Below, piece after piece: positions 30,125-41,000 of a stretch of DNA of 64,000 nucleotides. The position numbers and the translations under genes are program-made. Every line of letters starts with the position of its first letter. The stretch's first letter is position 1. Source of the DNA: Chaetoceros tenuissimus (taxonomy: Eukaryota; Bacillariophyta; Thalassiosirophyceae; Chaetocerotales; Chaetocerotaceae); the NCBI GenBank assembly GCA_021927905.1, contig BLLK01000058.1:930001-994000 (forward strand). The letters are read 5' to 3'. Below the pieces are notes generated by a model. The model was not told where the DNA came from. It was given only the letters and a program-made list of their open reading frames with translations, and did no database searches.

Positions 30125-31633
30125 TTAATCTTCTTCGCTCACTGTCCCGTCGCTTTCATGTTCAGATTCTGATAAGAATTCTTCTTCACTGCCTGAATCG
30201 TCGTTGTCATCGTCATCATCATCATCATCCGATGATGATTCACTCTTGTGTCCTGTGTCAAAGTCGTCGTCATCATCGCCGTCGTCGTCATCAATATCGT
30301 TTTTCGTTGTCTGAACAGTTGATTGCATCTCTTGTTTTGTTGCTTTTCTTGCTGCCAAAGCCGCACCCCTTCTTGGTCGTTTTCTAGATGAAGAGTCATT
30401 TTCTTCTTCAACTGTGTCTGGGTCAGCCTTCACTTCATGCATGTCTTCGTCATCGTTCTCGTCATCACTCTCATTGGCATCCTTAGCCATGGCTGAGACC
30501 AAGGTCTTGTGGATGTAATTATTCAACACTTGCATTTCTTCTCTGTCGATGTTTGTGAATTCCATATTCTCTTGCTCGCCATCCTTGCCATCGAGAACTG
30601 CTTGAATATCAACATATCTAGAACCCCCTCCACGCCCTACAGCAATGCTGTGCAAATCAGATCTATGAACAAACATCGGAGGCTTGAAAAACAAAAGTCC
30701 TTCTTCCATTGGAAAGATGACACCGTCGTTGACTCCATGATAACACTTTAGATACGGCATTTGCCCCTGCATAATACTCCGATTATCTCCACCGTCATCC
30801 GATTGAAAAGCATAACAAGTCAAATTTTTGACATTGTGAAATTTAGGATTGTACACTCTATACAATTTCTTTTCAACTCCCAATGCTGTTTTCAGCAAAG
30901 TCACAATCTTTTCTTCAAAAGAATCTAGACATGCATCAGTCATTTGCTGCTCACTCGGCCTTGCTGTATCTCCAAAATCTACTGGATCACTGTAGTGGTT
31001 GGGAAGTTGCAGACAAATCTGGCTCAAGGCTTTGTTGCGAAATTCAACTTTGTTTTCATTCAAAATAAATAACAAAATGCTGCCAGATACAATAATATTT
31101 GTTCCTTCCTTGTTTAGTTTCGGTTTCTTGATGCAGTCTTCTCGTTTTGGGAACATAATGACATGTTTAATACAAGATGGATCTAAATGCATTTTTTCAT
31201 CTTTGGGACTTGTCAATGTAATTCCATTACTATAGAATGATAATGATAATTTTGTTCTTGGTGTGGTGGCTGAAACTGCGATTTCTTCTGTAGTTCCATT
31301 TGCAATGGGCTGGGGGATAGTTTGAATAAATCCTAGTCGGTCTGTTGTATCTTCTTCTGGTACAGCAGCTTCTTCTTCTTCGTCATTGCCATCCATCATT
31401 TGTGCTTGTAGTTCTTCAATATTTGGTAGTTGTTCCAAAGATTGGAGGAGAAACGTAGCTGCTTCCTGTGCATTGTTCTAGAGCAAGTAAATATGATATG
31501 AATGATGCTGGTTATGGATACATGTGTTGAAAAGATTCACTAGACATTCAGTTCAGGTTTCACTTACCTGAAATCTTTGCTCGAGTAGATAGTTTGCAAG
31601 CTCCTTTGGCGTTGAATTGAGTAGGTCCAGCAT
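30125..31633 (-). CDS. Rtt106/SSRP1-type PH-domain histone chaperone
   Basis: Exon 1 (31633-31568, MLDLLNSTPKELANYLLEQ) and exon 2 (31477-30125), joined by a 90-nt GT-AG intron in phase 0, give 472 residues. Two PH-like domains are suggested: about 95-240 (KLSLSFYSNGITLTSP, IKHVIMFPKRED, plus an inserted helical part), and about 265-370, where VNDGVIFPMEEGLLFFKPP, FVHRSDLHSIAVGRGGGSRY and the final helix are the Rtt106 domain signature. The C-terminal about 120 residues are extremely acidic (DDDDDDDDNDD) with a basic patch SRKRPRRGAALAARKATK, a likely nuclear localisation signal. Proteins of this class bind H3-H4 or H2A-H2B and act in nucleosome assembly during replication and transcription. 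It lacks the HMG box of animal SSRP1. Rtt106 versus Pob3/SSRP1 assignment is not settled. Confidence 0.75.
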
Positions 31634-32890
31634 CGCAGTACGATTTCCAATGTAATTTGTTTCGGTAATTTGTACCTTTTGCTTAGGTATGCCTTTACTT
31701 AACTTAATTTAAACTAGGTAAAAGTTTGACCTTTGACCAAACATTTATGTACTATTCATTGCATATTCATCGCATCTAGCTAGCATCTAATGTACCAGAG
31801 TAATAATGAGAGTAGTGAGCACGTGAGCACGTAGTAGAGCTACGAGAAAGTACACCTAGCTAGGGAGATTGTACGTCATTGATGTTTATAATGAAGTCAT
31901 TGACGTATTTTATATGGGTTATGCATGTCAACTGCTCCACGTCGACACGTCATTGTTTATATTTTATGAATTTCAAATAATGATAAAGTTAAACAGTTCA
32001 ACCACCTCATCACACAATAGCCATACCAAATAAATCTGATATTCCTCACGGTAAGGCATGTACTCCTTCTACTTACTATACAATGATTATTTCTTATTTA
32101 TACCTTCCTATTTTCATTTTGAGAACAGCCACAGGAAGGTGGATTGATATTTACGAAGTAATTCCGAATTCCGTACCTTATTCAGCCGTAGCTAAGTCTG
32201 CATCTGGAAATCAAACGACTGGGATTGCTGGTAGAATGTAGCTTCTTTCCTTCAGCCCCAATCAAAGTTTTACCGATTCTCTCGTCGAGTGGCACAATGA
32301 CGGGGGACGGGAATAGAATAGCTAGGCACAATGCTGCGTAGTAGCAGCAAGACAAGATGTATTTGAACGAAGAGGAAAGCAATACACAACGGTCCAAATA
32401 CATCAGTTCATTTTCTAGATAGGTCTAGGTAAAGGCTTATGACTAGGTATTAACATAGATAAAAAGGACCCTCCCACTTCCACCCTGGGATTAGTTTTCA
32501 CATTGTATCACAATGAGGGTCCGCAAATTACTTAAGTATCAAGTCATTTTCGGCACACTCACATGCGTTGTCTTCACTTAGATCCAAGTCTTCACGGATA
32601 ATTGCTAGCTCGGGCCATACAGAGGTAGGGCCGAACTTACTCCGAATTTATCATTTTTTCCACTTGCTACGTACTTACATACTATGCTCCAAACAGGAAG
32701 CTCTGAAAAAGTGACAAAGAAGGTTTGGAAGGTTCAGGTGTGGGGAAGTGAAAAGTGGGAAGGAGAGGAAGTCTACCCTTGCCAAAACATACGATCCAGT
32801 CACCTCTGGGAAATAGAGAAAACTTATGCATCCCATAGGATAATACAGTGTTGCGTCTTTTGAATACTCACATATATACCAACAACAACA
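31634..32890. other. Long divergent intergenic region
   Basis: 1.26 kb between a minus-strand gene start and a plus-strand gene start. I see no coding frame worth calling. It has several TGACGT-like and GTCATTGA motifs (31870-31960), a GAGCACGTGAGCACGTAG direct repeat at about 31820 containing CACGTG, and many CTAGCTAG repeats. These are candidate bZIP or bHLH sites only by resemblance. Confidence 0.45.
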
Positions 32891-33695
32891 ATGGGGAGAA
32901 GGAGTGATATAAACCCTAGGAAATTCCTTGGAATCGATGAAGAAATGTTATCTAGAACTGAAACAATCAGGCATCAGCCATCCTTTTTGAATGTTGCCCA
33001 ATGTGAGATAGATGCATTTTACCATTCATATCAAAGGGAAGAGAAACTGATTCTTTCCTCCTACACGATGATCAGAGATCTTGTGAACAAGAATAAGAGA
33101 AGAATTGAAAAAATGACTGGTGATGATCGTCATCTATTGCTTCTAAATGAGGAGCAACTGCGGAAGAAAATCAACAATCTCTTGAATTGTTTAATCGAGG
33201 CGAAAGAAAGTTATATTCGAATCCTGAAAAAATTTGATGCCTATCACAATACGGCTGTAGAAGAGGAAGAGATGCTATTGTTCAAACAGACATGTCCCTT
33301 TCTGAGTGGTTGGAAACTAAAGAAACTATTGAATCATCTCCATGAGCTAGGTAAGTGAACGAAATGTCACATTTGGGGATAAAGAATTACATGCATTGCC
33401 AAACTCTAATATTCTTTTTTATCATACCTCCTTCTTTCATCGTTTCTAAAATGCAGATTTACAAAACGCTTTAAAACAACGAAATGTTGCGAATAAGATC
33501 CAGAATTCTGTTAGAACCCTTTCCAAGTACATGGACGAAAACCAGAGTATTCCAAATGGTGATAATTCCAGGCATTCTAGGCACCAGCAGCAGTTAGAAG
33601 GGAAAAGAAGGAGTCTAATAGGATCTTTAAAAAAGTCGTTTTCGTTTAGTAATAAAAATAACAGCTCCAGCGGCGGTACATCATTACGGACCTAG
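32891..33695 (+). CDS. Uncharacterised protein, member 3 of the local paralogous family
   Basis: Exons 32891-33350 and 33457-33695, joined by a 106-nt GT-AG intron in phase 1, give 232 residues. RKFLGIDEEML matches DKFIGIDPEKLL of member 1; YQREEKLILSS matches LQREKRIYITL; KKFDAYHNT matches KEFDAHHDQ. Exon 1 ends LNHLHELG with the intron splitting the Gly codon, as in member 2 (KLDQLG). Exon 2 is Ser/Asn-rich and ends with RRSLIGSLKKSFSFSNKN, matching the basic tail of member 1. The central part is helical and may form a coiled coil. There is no leader or membrane segment. No known domain is recognised. Confidence 0.75.
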
Positions 33696-34442
33696 GAGGT
33701 CATGAAGTTGCACAGTTTTTCGTCGGCAGCTATGTGACTGTGAAGAAAACCATAAAGACAACAAAAGTATATCTAAACAGTTTGTTTTTGGTAAATTCAG
33801 CGCCATAGGAAGTGCTCAGTGCTTATGGTACCTAAAAATATTTGCATCATCCAATACTCTATTCCTGAGGAAAACATAGAGACATCTAAAAGATTAAAAA
33901 GCAAACACCAATAGTGATTCAAAGTATCTCTTTTTGTATTTATTTTAACAATTATCATCGTGATATACCCAGTCATCTTGCTTCTGTCCTGGTTTATTCT
34001 GTGCATGGGCGGCATTGTCCATAGGTAAACTTTTTCTGCCAGCTCCACTCAAAATGCTCAGAATACTCATAGCAATACTTTGTGCAGTCATATTCGGTCT
34101 CCAGTCCTTTCCCAGTAAGCTCAGACAAATATCTCCATTAGTATAGACATGCTCATGCCTTGGGGTCGGTTGCAAAAAGTACGCAGATGGAGGCTCTGTT
34201 GGATAATTTGGTGGAAATTGTACCCTCAACCTATACGTTTCGCCCTCATACAATGATCCTTTTGTCCCTTTCATGGTAATGATCCAAATCCTAATATTCT
34301 TCCCAACCTTGACAGATAAATTTGGAGGAGGTGCTTTTAAAAATTCCTTGAGGCCTTGTCCAAACACAGCAAAAAAAAAAAAAAAAGTAAAAAATCACAC
34401 CTCATAACCCATTCATTTTCTGATCATGACATGTTTTTTTTA

Positions 34443-34499
34443 CTTTTTTTTTTTGCGATGCCAGCTCCCCACCGAGGCTGGCATCGGAAAAAAAAAAAA
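34443..34499. repeat. Hairpin inside the Harbinger element
   Basis: A T11 run and GCGATGCCAGC are mirrored by GCTGGCATCGG and an A12 run around an 11-nt loop, giving arms of about 22 nt with one mismatch. An upstream A16-GT-A6 run (34371-34394) is also complementary to a T8-AC-T11 run (about 34434-34454). The nested palindromes lie in the 3' flank of the transposase relic. Confidence 0.75.
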
Positions 34500-34619
34500 T
34501 GTAGATAGGACGATCGGCCATCCTCGTTTCTGCGGACGGAGGGTAGTAAGAAGAGAGAAGACTGCACCATAGAACTGCATGTTTATGTTACAACTATCAC
34601 TCTTTCCATATCATCTACT

Positions 34620-35393
34620 CTATGTTACTGATGGTCTAACAAACCCACTATCACTAACTTGGATCATCAATTGTTCACGTGGAAGCATATTTTCCAAGCC
34701 GCGTGGCACAGTAGATCTTCTCGTTCTCTGAGTATCATCATCAAAATGCTCACCTCCTCCACTTAGATCATTTGGTACCAATGGATATCCATCACGTCTC
34801 TCTGACACATCTACTTGACCTTCGCAACTTAAATGATATGCATCTCGTGGTGTTGGAGCAAGCATGCTAGAGCCATACATCGGATTCTGATCAATGAGAA
34901 AGTTATGCAAGCGACAGAGACAGGATACGAACGCCATGATCTTCTTGATGCTGTATTTCTTTGGAGCAGGTTTTCGTAAGAATCCCCATCGCTGACAGAG
35001 AATACCGAATGCACATTCAATATTAATACGCAACTGTGAATGGTAAAAGTTGTAGTTATCATGAAGATCAGACCAACCTCTATGAGATTTCACGTATGGT
35101 GTAGCCATGAATTTTGTGTTGACGTATGCATTGTCTCCAAATAGACAGAGACCATCTGCTAAGAAACCTGGCTGCTCAAGCTTTTGGCGGATTGGAGAAG
35201 ATTCAAATGCAATGAGATCACTGGAAGATCCACCAAAAAGAATGGATAAATCTAAGAATCGCTTTCGGGAATCACAGATTGCTTGTAGATTTAGGCCGTA
35301 TTTATTCTTCCTGGAACAAAACCATTTTCGTTCGCTTTGAGTGAGAACAATATTCCTTCTGCTGTCAACTCTTCTGGAACCAAAAGAAAGATC
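34620..35393 (-). pseudogene. Harbinger (DDE_Tnp_4-type) transposase, N-terminus and first catalytic Asp missing
   Basis: The open frame runs from a TGA at 35394 to 34620; family similarity begins at about 35330 with SERKWFCSRKNKYGLNLQAI. Next come GGSSSDLIAFESS, LADGLCLFGDNAYVNTKFM with the second catalytic Asp, and INIECAFGILCQRWGFLRKP with the catalytic Glu. A short tail follows. The stretch that would carry the first catalytic Asp (usually a DGT/DGK motif shortly upstream of the RKWF strand) is absent because the frame joins the reverse complement of the second gene there. The protein cannot be an active transposase. Confidence 0.85.
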
Positions 35394-35714
35394 TCAATTG
35401 AAGTGAGTAAGGAAGATAAAGAGTTGATGAAGAGATTGGCACGTTCAACTTACGTCATGGAAGCATCTGTTCTCAAGAGTGAGATTCGTGCAAGTGAATC
35501 TACTCTTCTCGACTTAAAAGGTCGGAAGATTGAAGCGATGAAGGAACTTAGAAAGATGCAGAGAGATGAGCATATCCCTGCTGAAGAAATTGAAGAACAG
35601 AAGGTATGGACTGATCAAATTGAAGCACAGATTCTGGCACAAGCTGACGCACTCATTGAGCTAGAGGAACAGTTGGATACCTTACGTGCACAGGAACATG
35701 AAAGTGAAGAATGA
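35337..35714 (+). pseudogene. C-terminal fragment of the element's second protein (coiled coil)
   Basis: A plus-strand frame of 125 codons with no ATG at its start, ending at 35714. The sequence is highly charged and helical (LKSEIRASESTLLDLKGRK, MKELRKMQRDEHIPAEEIEE, LEEQLDTLRAQ), a coiled coil. PIF/Harbinger elements normally encode a DNA-binding partner protein; this looks like its C-terminal part, but no Myb or trihelix domain remains, so the assignment is by position. Confidence 0.55.
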
Positions 35715-36502
35715 ATGTATTTGGTGGAGAAGACGGCTCGCGTGAGTGGTGGAGAGGTCATATGAAAGAAGCGTAGGACAGCCGAGTGAAAATGAAGAGT
35801 ATTATAATAATCTAGCTAAAATTGACATAAACTTTTTTTTTCTTTTCGAAAGTTGTTTGGACAAGGTGCGTTGAAAAAAATAAACGTCCTTGTCGACGTC
35901 ATCATCACTACTTTTTTTTTTTTTTTTTTCAATGTGTTTGGACAAGGCCTGAGTTCACGCTGAATTCTATAATTTGGATTGGTCATTTTTAATTCTTTGT
36001 TGACATGTGACTGTGCCTGACCTGTATTTTTCGCTTTGGTTGATGTTGAAGATTTCTTACTTGACTTTTTGGATTCTTTTGCTTTTGCACTTGCTTTCGT
36101 TTTCTTTTTACTGCTTACAGTCACATCTGCTTCATCATCGTCGTCCATCTCCTTTGGTAGTAACGAAATACCCGATATCATTTCCATTGTTCCCAATACA
36201 CCTTTGACAATGACGGACACAAAAGGTACCTTTCGATCACTGACGCTCAAAAAAGACCGAATTATATTGCGCATCTTTTTCATTAGAAAGTTTCCATCAT
36301 CCTCTTGAATGTTGATAGCTTTGGACTTTTTCTTTTTTGATGCTCCTCCTCGCAGAGAAAGGATGGATGGTTGTACAGATGATACGTGAATCTTTGTTGT
36401 AGAAGATGTAAGTTTTGTAGATTGCGATGGTTCTATGAATGCAAAACTTGCAGTAATTTGCAACAGCAAAAGGAAGAAAACACTTTTGATGAATTGTTTC
36501 AT

Positions 36503-36774
36503 TTTGAATGAAATAGTAAAGGTAATGAGAATGAAGTAAGAAACGTAGTGATGTAAGTAGCTGGGAAGATGGATAGATGAAAGATAGAATATGTTCGAAT
36601 GAACGCAACAAAAGCTATAGATCCTTTTCTTGATTTTGATGAAGTTTCCCTTTTCAAATATATGAGATCAAGATAAAAATACGAAGTCCTCCAATGCAGA
36701 GAGAAGCACTTTGTATTGACTTGAATTGGATAGATTTTTCTTTCAGATATTTTCATCACATCATCATCTCCAAG
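36503..36774. promoter_or_regulatory. Upstream region of the UBE2W-like gene
   Basis: About 270 bp between the leader ATG and the inverted-repeat element. It is AT-rich with no gene. It should contain the core promoter; no defined motif stands out. It ends in TCTCCAAG, the target duplication of the next element. Confidence 0.35.
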
Positions 36775-37796
36775 CAGGTGGTCTGGGGTGAGAGGGTCGA
36801 GGGTGAGTGGGTTGGTGAGAGGGTCAACTTGGACGCATAACCTGTAAATAATTCAACAAGTTGAATGAGTTATTCCCGTCTTTTTGAATTTGGCCGTTGG
36901 TTGTATGTGCTCTTGCTAAAAGCAGCAGCAGCTCATCCACCTCTCTCCTCTCATAAAAACCGTTTCATCGTCTTATGCCATGGTAAGTTTGTCTATTCCT
37001 TTTCACTACAATTCACTCAATTCATTCTAAAACAATTTCTGCAGGTTGATTTTTGTATCAGGATGAAGTGATATGTATTGATAGGGGTACCAGGTAGGGT
37101 ATGGCTTAGTTTTTTCGATCACCAAGATCTTCACAGCCATAAAACAAGTGATCGATCGCACAGCTATGGCTTTGCATAAGGGCTTGCGCTGATCTAAACA
37201 AGATTTGTTTTCAAGGAGTATGCTTTGGTTAAACAGGCGTTTGAAATATGTTCTGAAAGCTTTTGTGTAAGGATTCTTGGTATATTTTCAGCCCAAACAG
37301 ACACATGATTATGTGTCAAGTTACACATTCGGTTTGCAGACAGTGACATTGACGCAGTAACAAAACGTCTCCAATTCCAGTGTTGAAAAGAGAAAGCAGA
37401 AGAGACTATTCAGGTTACAGTATAATTCGAAATGGAAGTTTCCTAAACTATTGTAATACCTTTCAAAATTTTAATTTCTAATTTGATGTGCAGTAATATT
37501 ACTCAATTTCAATTGCTAGTCCAACATTTATGTAAATTGTATTTTAGATATTTTAAAGAATAAGCATATAATAGGCGAAGAAACCTCTATCCAACATCAA
37601 TTTGATCACCTCATCATACGTATCACACCTTACTTTTCCGCTTTTTTGCTTTTTTTTCTCTATCACTGTTTTCTGGGATTGATTCAAATGGAAGATTTTA
37701 ATGCAATTTTAACATATGAAAGAGACTTAGGTTATGCGTCCAAGTCACCCTCTCACCAACCCACTCACCCTCGACCCTCTCACCCCAGACCACCTC
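36775..37796. mobile_element. Non-autonomous DNA transposon with 68-bp terminal inverted repeats (hAT- or Mutator-like)
   Basis: Left arm 36775-36843 starts CAGGTGGTCTGGGGTGAGAG; the right arm 37729-37796 is its inverse complement apart from one base at the tip and a 1-2 bp difference near AACTTGG. TCTCCAAG flanks both sides (36767-36774 and 37797-37804), an 8-bp target duplication. An 8-bp duplication with CAGG ends suggests hAT; the long arms are also seen in Mutator-like elements. The 0.9-kb interior has no transposase, so it depends on another element for movement. Confidence 0.85.
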
Positions 37797-38078
37797 TCTC
37801 CAAGTGGAAAGGGATGCAATTGAAATGTCCATATTCGGTAGGGTTTCTGTCATATTTTCATTTATGTGGCTAGTTAGTAAGTACACAAGATATGTTTTTC
37901 ATTCGCTGGTTTTGAGCTTGAGGGAGCATGCACGCAAAATGCTAACAATGCCATTATTGCATAAAGTGATGGTTTAGAAAACTTCCACCTTCACTTCAAT
38001 CATAGAACTCATATTCAACATCTCATAGAATAGAAATTATTTCCAAAAGAACTTAGGGAAAAGAGAGTTTGAAGAAAA
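37797..38078. other. Intergenic region upstream of the coiled-coil gene
   Basis: About 280 bp from the transposon's end to the next ATG; no gene. It is AT-rich with CATTATTGCATAAAG near 37955. Nothing further is evident. Confidence 0.35.
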
Positions 38079-41000
38079 ATGTTTGGTGGGCTCGAAATCA
38101 AAGGAGCATCCGATACAAAGAAGGAAGAAGAAGAAACAGCACCTGCTCCGGTCACAAGTGGCTTTTCCTTCCTCTCTTCGACTCCTGCACCAGCACCTGC
38201 TGAAGAAACAGCAACGACTGAATCAAACGAAGAGGCAACTGCTAATGAAAGCAATGAAGCTCCTTCTATGATGGCCTCTGGGTTTAGTTTCATGTCTTCT
38301 TTGATCCCCTCACCCATAGCTGCTGGTGATGAAGAAACCAAAGACGCTGTTGTCGAGGCACATGAAAAAGATGAAAAACAGGAATCTGGCGACTTATCAG
38401 AAGCTATAAGTGCTGTAGATAATGACGTTAATGAAGATGGAAATGGAACAACAGTTGAAGCACCAACGACTTCGGCATTTTCATTCATGACTAGTACTGT
38501 AGCATCTACAAGTCAAACATCATTGACTTCTTCTACCATTCAAAAAGAAGAAGAAACGAAAGAAGAAGTAGCGGAGAAAGAAACTGTAGCCGAACCTGCA
38601 CCAGTAGCATCAGGATTCAGTTTCATGTCGTCGCCTTCGAGAACTGTATCGGAAACTACAAATGAAAAAACTATGGAAGAACCAAAGTCAGAAGCACCTG
38701 CTCCAGATACATCTTCTTCTACAGCTTCCATGTTTTCCATGCTTAATTTAAAAACAGAAGCACCACCATCGCCAAAGAGAACAATATCTACACCGGCTCC
38801 AGCTGCGGATGATATTTTATCACTGGCAAATCCTAAACAGCCAACTGGGTCGGGTATTGTATTTGGTGGAGCAGCCAAACCAAAAACAGTGAAAAAGAGA
38901 TCTAGAACCAAGAAAATTGGTGCAGCTGCAACATCTAATACCCCTACTGTTAGTACTGCACCTGTTTCATCTCTGCCGCCCCCTGTTCCAAAACCTGCTC
39001 CAAAGTTGGAAGTAGAAGTTGCAACGACGGAAAAAGATGAGATCCAACCAGCACCATCACATGAGGAGTCTCCAATGAATTTCCAGAAATTGTCGAAAAA
39101 AGCAGATGAAGCTAATGCACGTGCAGAAGAATTCATGAAATCTATTGAAAGTAGCTCTGGTGGATATTCAGGAAGATATTCTGGGACTTCTACTCAAGTT
39201 GAGGAAGATTATGGGGACACTTCTTCTGCTGCAGTGAAGTCGACTTCTCCCGTGAGAAAGAGTAGTGATTCAGAAGATTATAAAAAGGCGAAAGCAGCAG
39301 CTCAAGAAGCTATGAAGACTAACAGTAGCAGTAAAAGTCGATTTGGAGGAGGATTGATGAGTACTTTCTTTGGGAAAAGAAGTGCAACTCCTACTCCTGA
39401 GACATCAACTCATGGTGTTACAGAAAAAGTAGAGGAACCAAAAGTTCCAACATATGGTGAAGCTAGAGCTCCATCTTCTTCTTCTCTAGGTGGCAGTGTG
39501 AGTGAGAATAGTGAGTCGTTGGAGTTGCAGCGTCAACGTGAATTAAAAGAAGAAGCTCGGCGACTGAAAGAACGTGAACAGGAGCGTATTCGCTTGGAGC
39601 AGGAACGTGCGCAAGCCGAAAAGGAGAGAATCGCATTTGAACAGCAACAAAGGGAAGAAGAAGAGAGAAAACGAAGAGTAGAACAGCAAAGGATGGAAGA
39701 AGAGCGCAAGAGGATAGAAGCCGAAGAAGCAGCGAAAAGAACTCCAGAACAAGTTCTTCAAAATCTCATTTCAGAATTTTCAATTAAGACTCAAAATGCT
39801 ACATTGGCAGTCTCATCTCTTCGTCAAGAAAGAGCGGCAATGATGGAGCGTAGAACATTGGCTGAGAAACAAGAGAGATTGGCTGCTCAACAAATATCAC
39901 AGGCAGAGAAACAACTTATGGAGGCTGCTGAGCAAGAAGATTTTGAACTAGCAGATCAGCTGAATGCAGTAATAGAACAACATAAAAGTGAACAAGAAGA
40001 TGCTGGCCAAATACTAGAAAAGATTGTTGGTCTCATTGAAGATTTGGATTATAGAAGATTAGATGTTGTGAAAGGTGTCTGGAGTTGTTTCGTGAATGTC
40101 CAGAATAGAATGGAGCAATTTTTGAAAGAACGTGAGAGTTCTGATATCACTGATAGTACTGAGTTACTAAAGAAATTTGAGTCTGACACCAAGAAACTGG
40201 CTGCTGAAAGTGAGAGACTTGCATCGTATCTAAAGAATGTAGAGCGCGACGAAGAGTTCGCCAAGGAAGAAAGAGAGGAGCTTGAAACGACCATTCATGA
40301 ACAGACGAGTGGTATTGAGGAACTTCGTGATTCTGCAAAGGAGAAGCTTGACGGTATCAACCTAGAAATTGAGGAGTTAAGGAGACAATTAGAAGCAAAG
40401 GAGATGGAAGCTGCAGAAGTGAAGCTTGAACTCCATGGACATGAAGATTCAATCGAGCAAATTCGTAATAAATTCTCTAGTCAGCTAACAAGACTCGAAA
40501 AGAAGGAGAAGGCTGTTCAGGAAAGCAGGAAAGAATGGGAGGAAGAGGATAACATATACAAGAAATCAAGGGAAGATCATGAAGCTGAAGTAACAGCTCA
40601 CTCGGATGCACTTGTTGCTCATGACAAGCTTGTTGCACATGTTAAGGAAGAAATCAAGGTTGCTGAATCATTAGCGAAAGTTATTGCGCAGGAAGTTGTT
40701 GTTGAAAAGACTGATGGAGATGCCTCGCCAGATGATGACCTTCTAAAGGCACAAGCAGAGGTTTTGTCACTTGAAGCTGTATTAGATGAAGCCCAGCAAG
40801 TACTTAGTTCAGCGAAGTCTTCCATTGATAACCTTCGAGAAGAAATTAATGCAATAGATATCAAGCTACCAATATTGGAGGCAGATAAGAAACTATTTGC
40901 ATCCAAGCGTGATTTCAAGGCAGCTGCAAAGACATCAAAGGATATCAAAGAATTGACATCGAAAAAGGAGAGATATAGTGAAGAATTGACAGGTGAAGCT

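Larger units (their letters stand above)
34352..35949. mobile_element. Internally deleted PIF/Harbinger DNA transposon
   Basis: The element starts GGCCTTGTCCAAACACA and ends with its exact inverse complement, each followed inwards by a poly(A) or poly(T) tract of 16-18. The 3-bp target duplication TGA flanks it (34349-34351 and 35950-35952). Three-bp duplications and GGCCTTGT-type ends are characteristic of PIF/Harbinger. Inside are a 5'-incomplete transposase on the minus strand and the end of a second protein on the plus strand, meeting head to head at about 35335. The usual separate promoter regions and the transposase N-terminus have been deleted. A second GTTTGGACAAGG lies at 35855, giving a duplicated subterminal repeat. 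It is non-autonomous as it stands. Confidence 0.88.
33945..36502 (-). pseudogene. UBE2W: UBE2W-like ubiquitin-conjugating enzyme with plastid-type leader, coding exon split by a transposon
   Basis: Two pieces of one frame: 36502-35950 (leader, linker, E2 start) and 34351-33945 (the rest of the E2). Between them lies a 1,598-bp element flanked by TGA. Taking out the element plus one TGA joins MTNPNYRIQREL to KEFLKAPPPNLSV in frame, the normal start of a UBE2W fold, for an ancestral length of about 318 residues. The E2 part has WIITMKGTKGSLYEGE, FPPNYPTEPP, the active-site Cys in YTNGDICLSLL, and the UBE2W ending VYHDDNC. The leader is a signal peptide (FLLLLQITASFAF, ASAF-like with Phe +1), then LSLRGGA, a hydrophobic stretch (FVSVIVKGVLGTMEMISG) and a Lys/Ser linker. 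With the element present the first piece reads into the inverted repeat and stops at 35816. Plastid or periplastid location is inferred. A second, intact allele may exist. Confidence 0.85.

Noticed and set aside
35816-36502. A separate small gene with plastid leader next to a separate E2 gene
   Set aside because: The end of this frame is transposon inverted repeat, and removal of the element with one TGA joins it in frame with the E2.
38015-38488. Minus-strand Ser-rich frames opposite the coiled-coil gene (also 38540-39136 and 41768-42115)
   Set aside because: Complement of Glu/Ala/Ser codons in the real gene; no independent signal.
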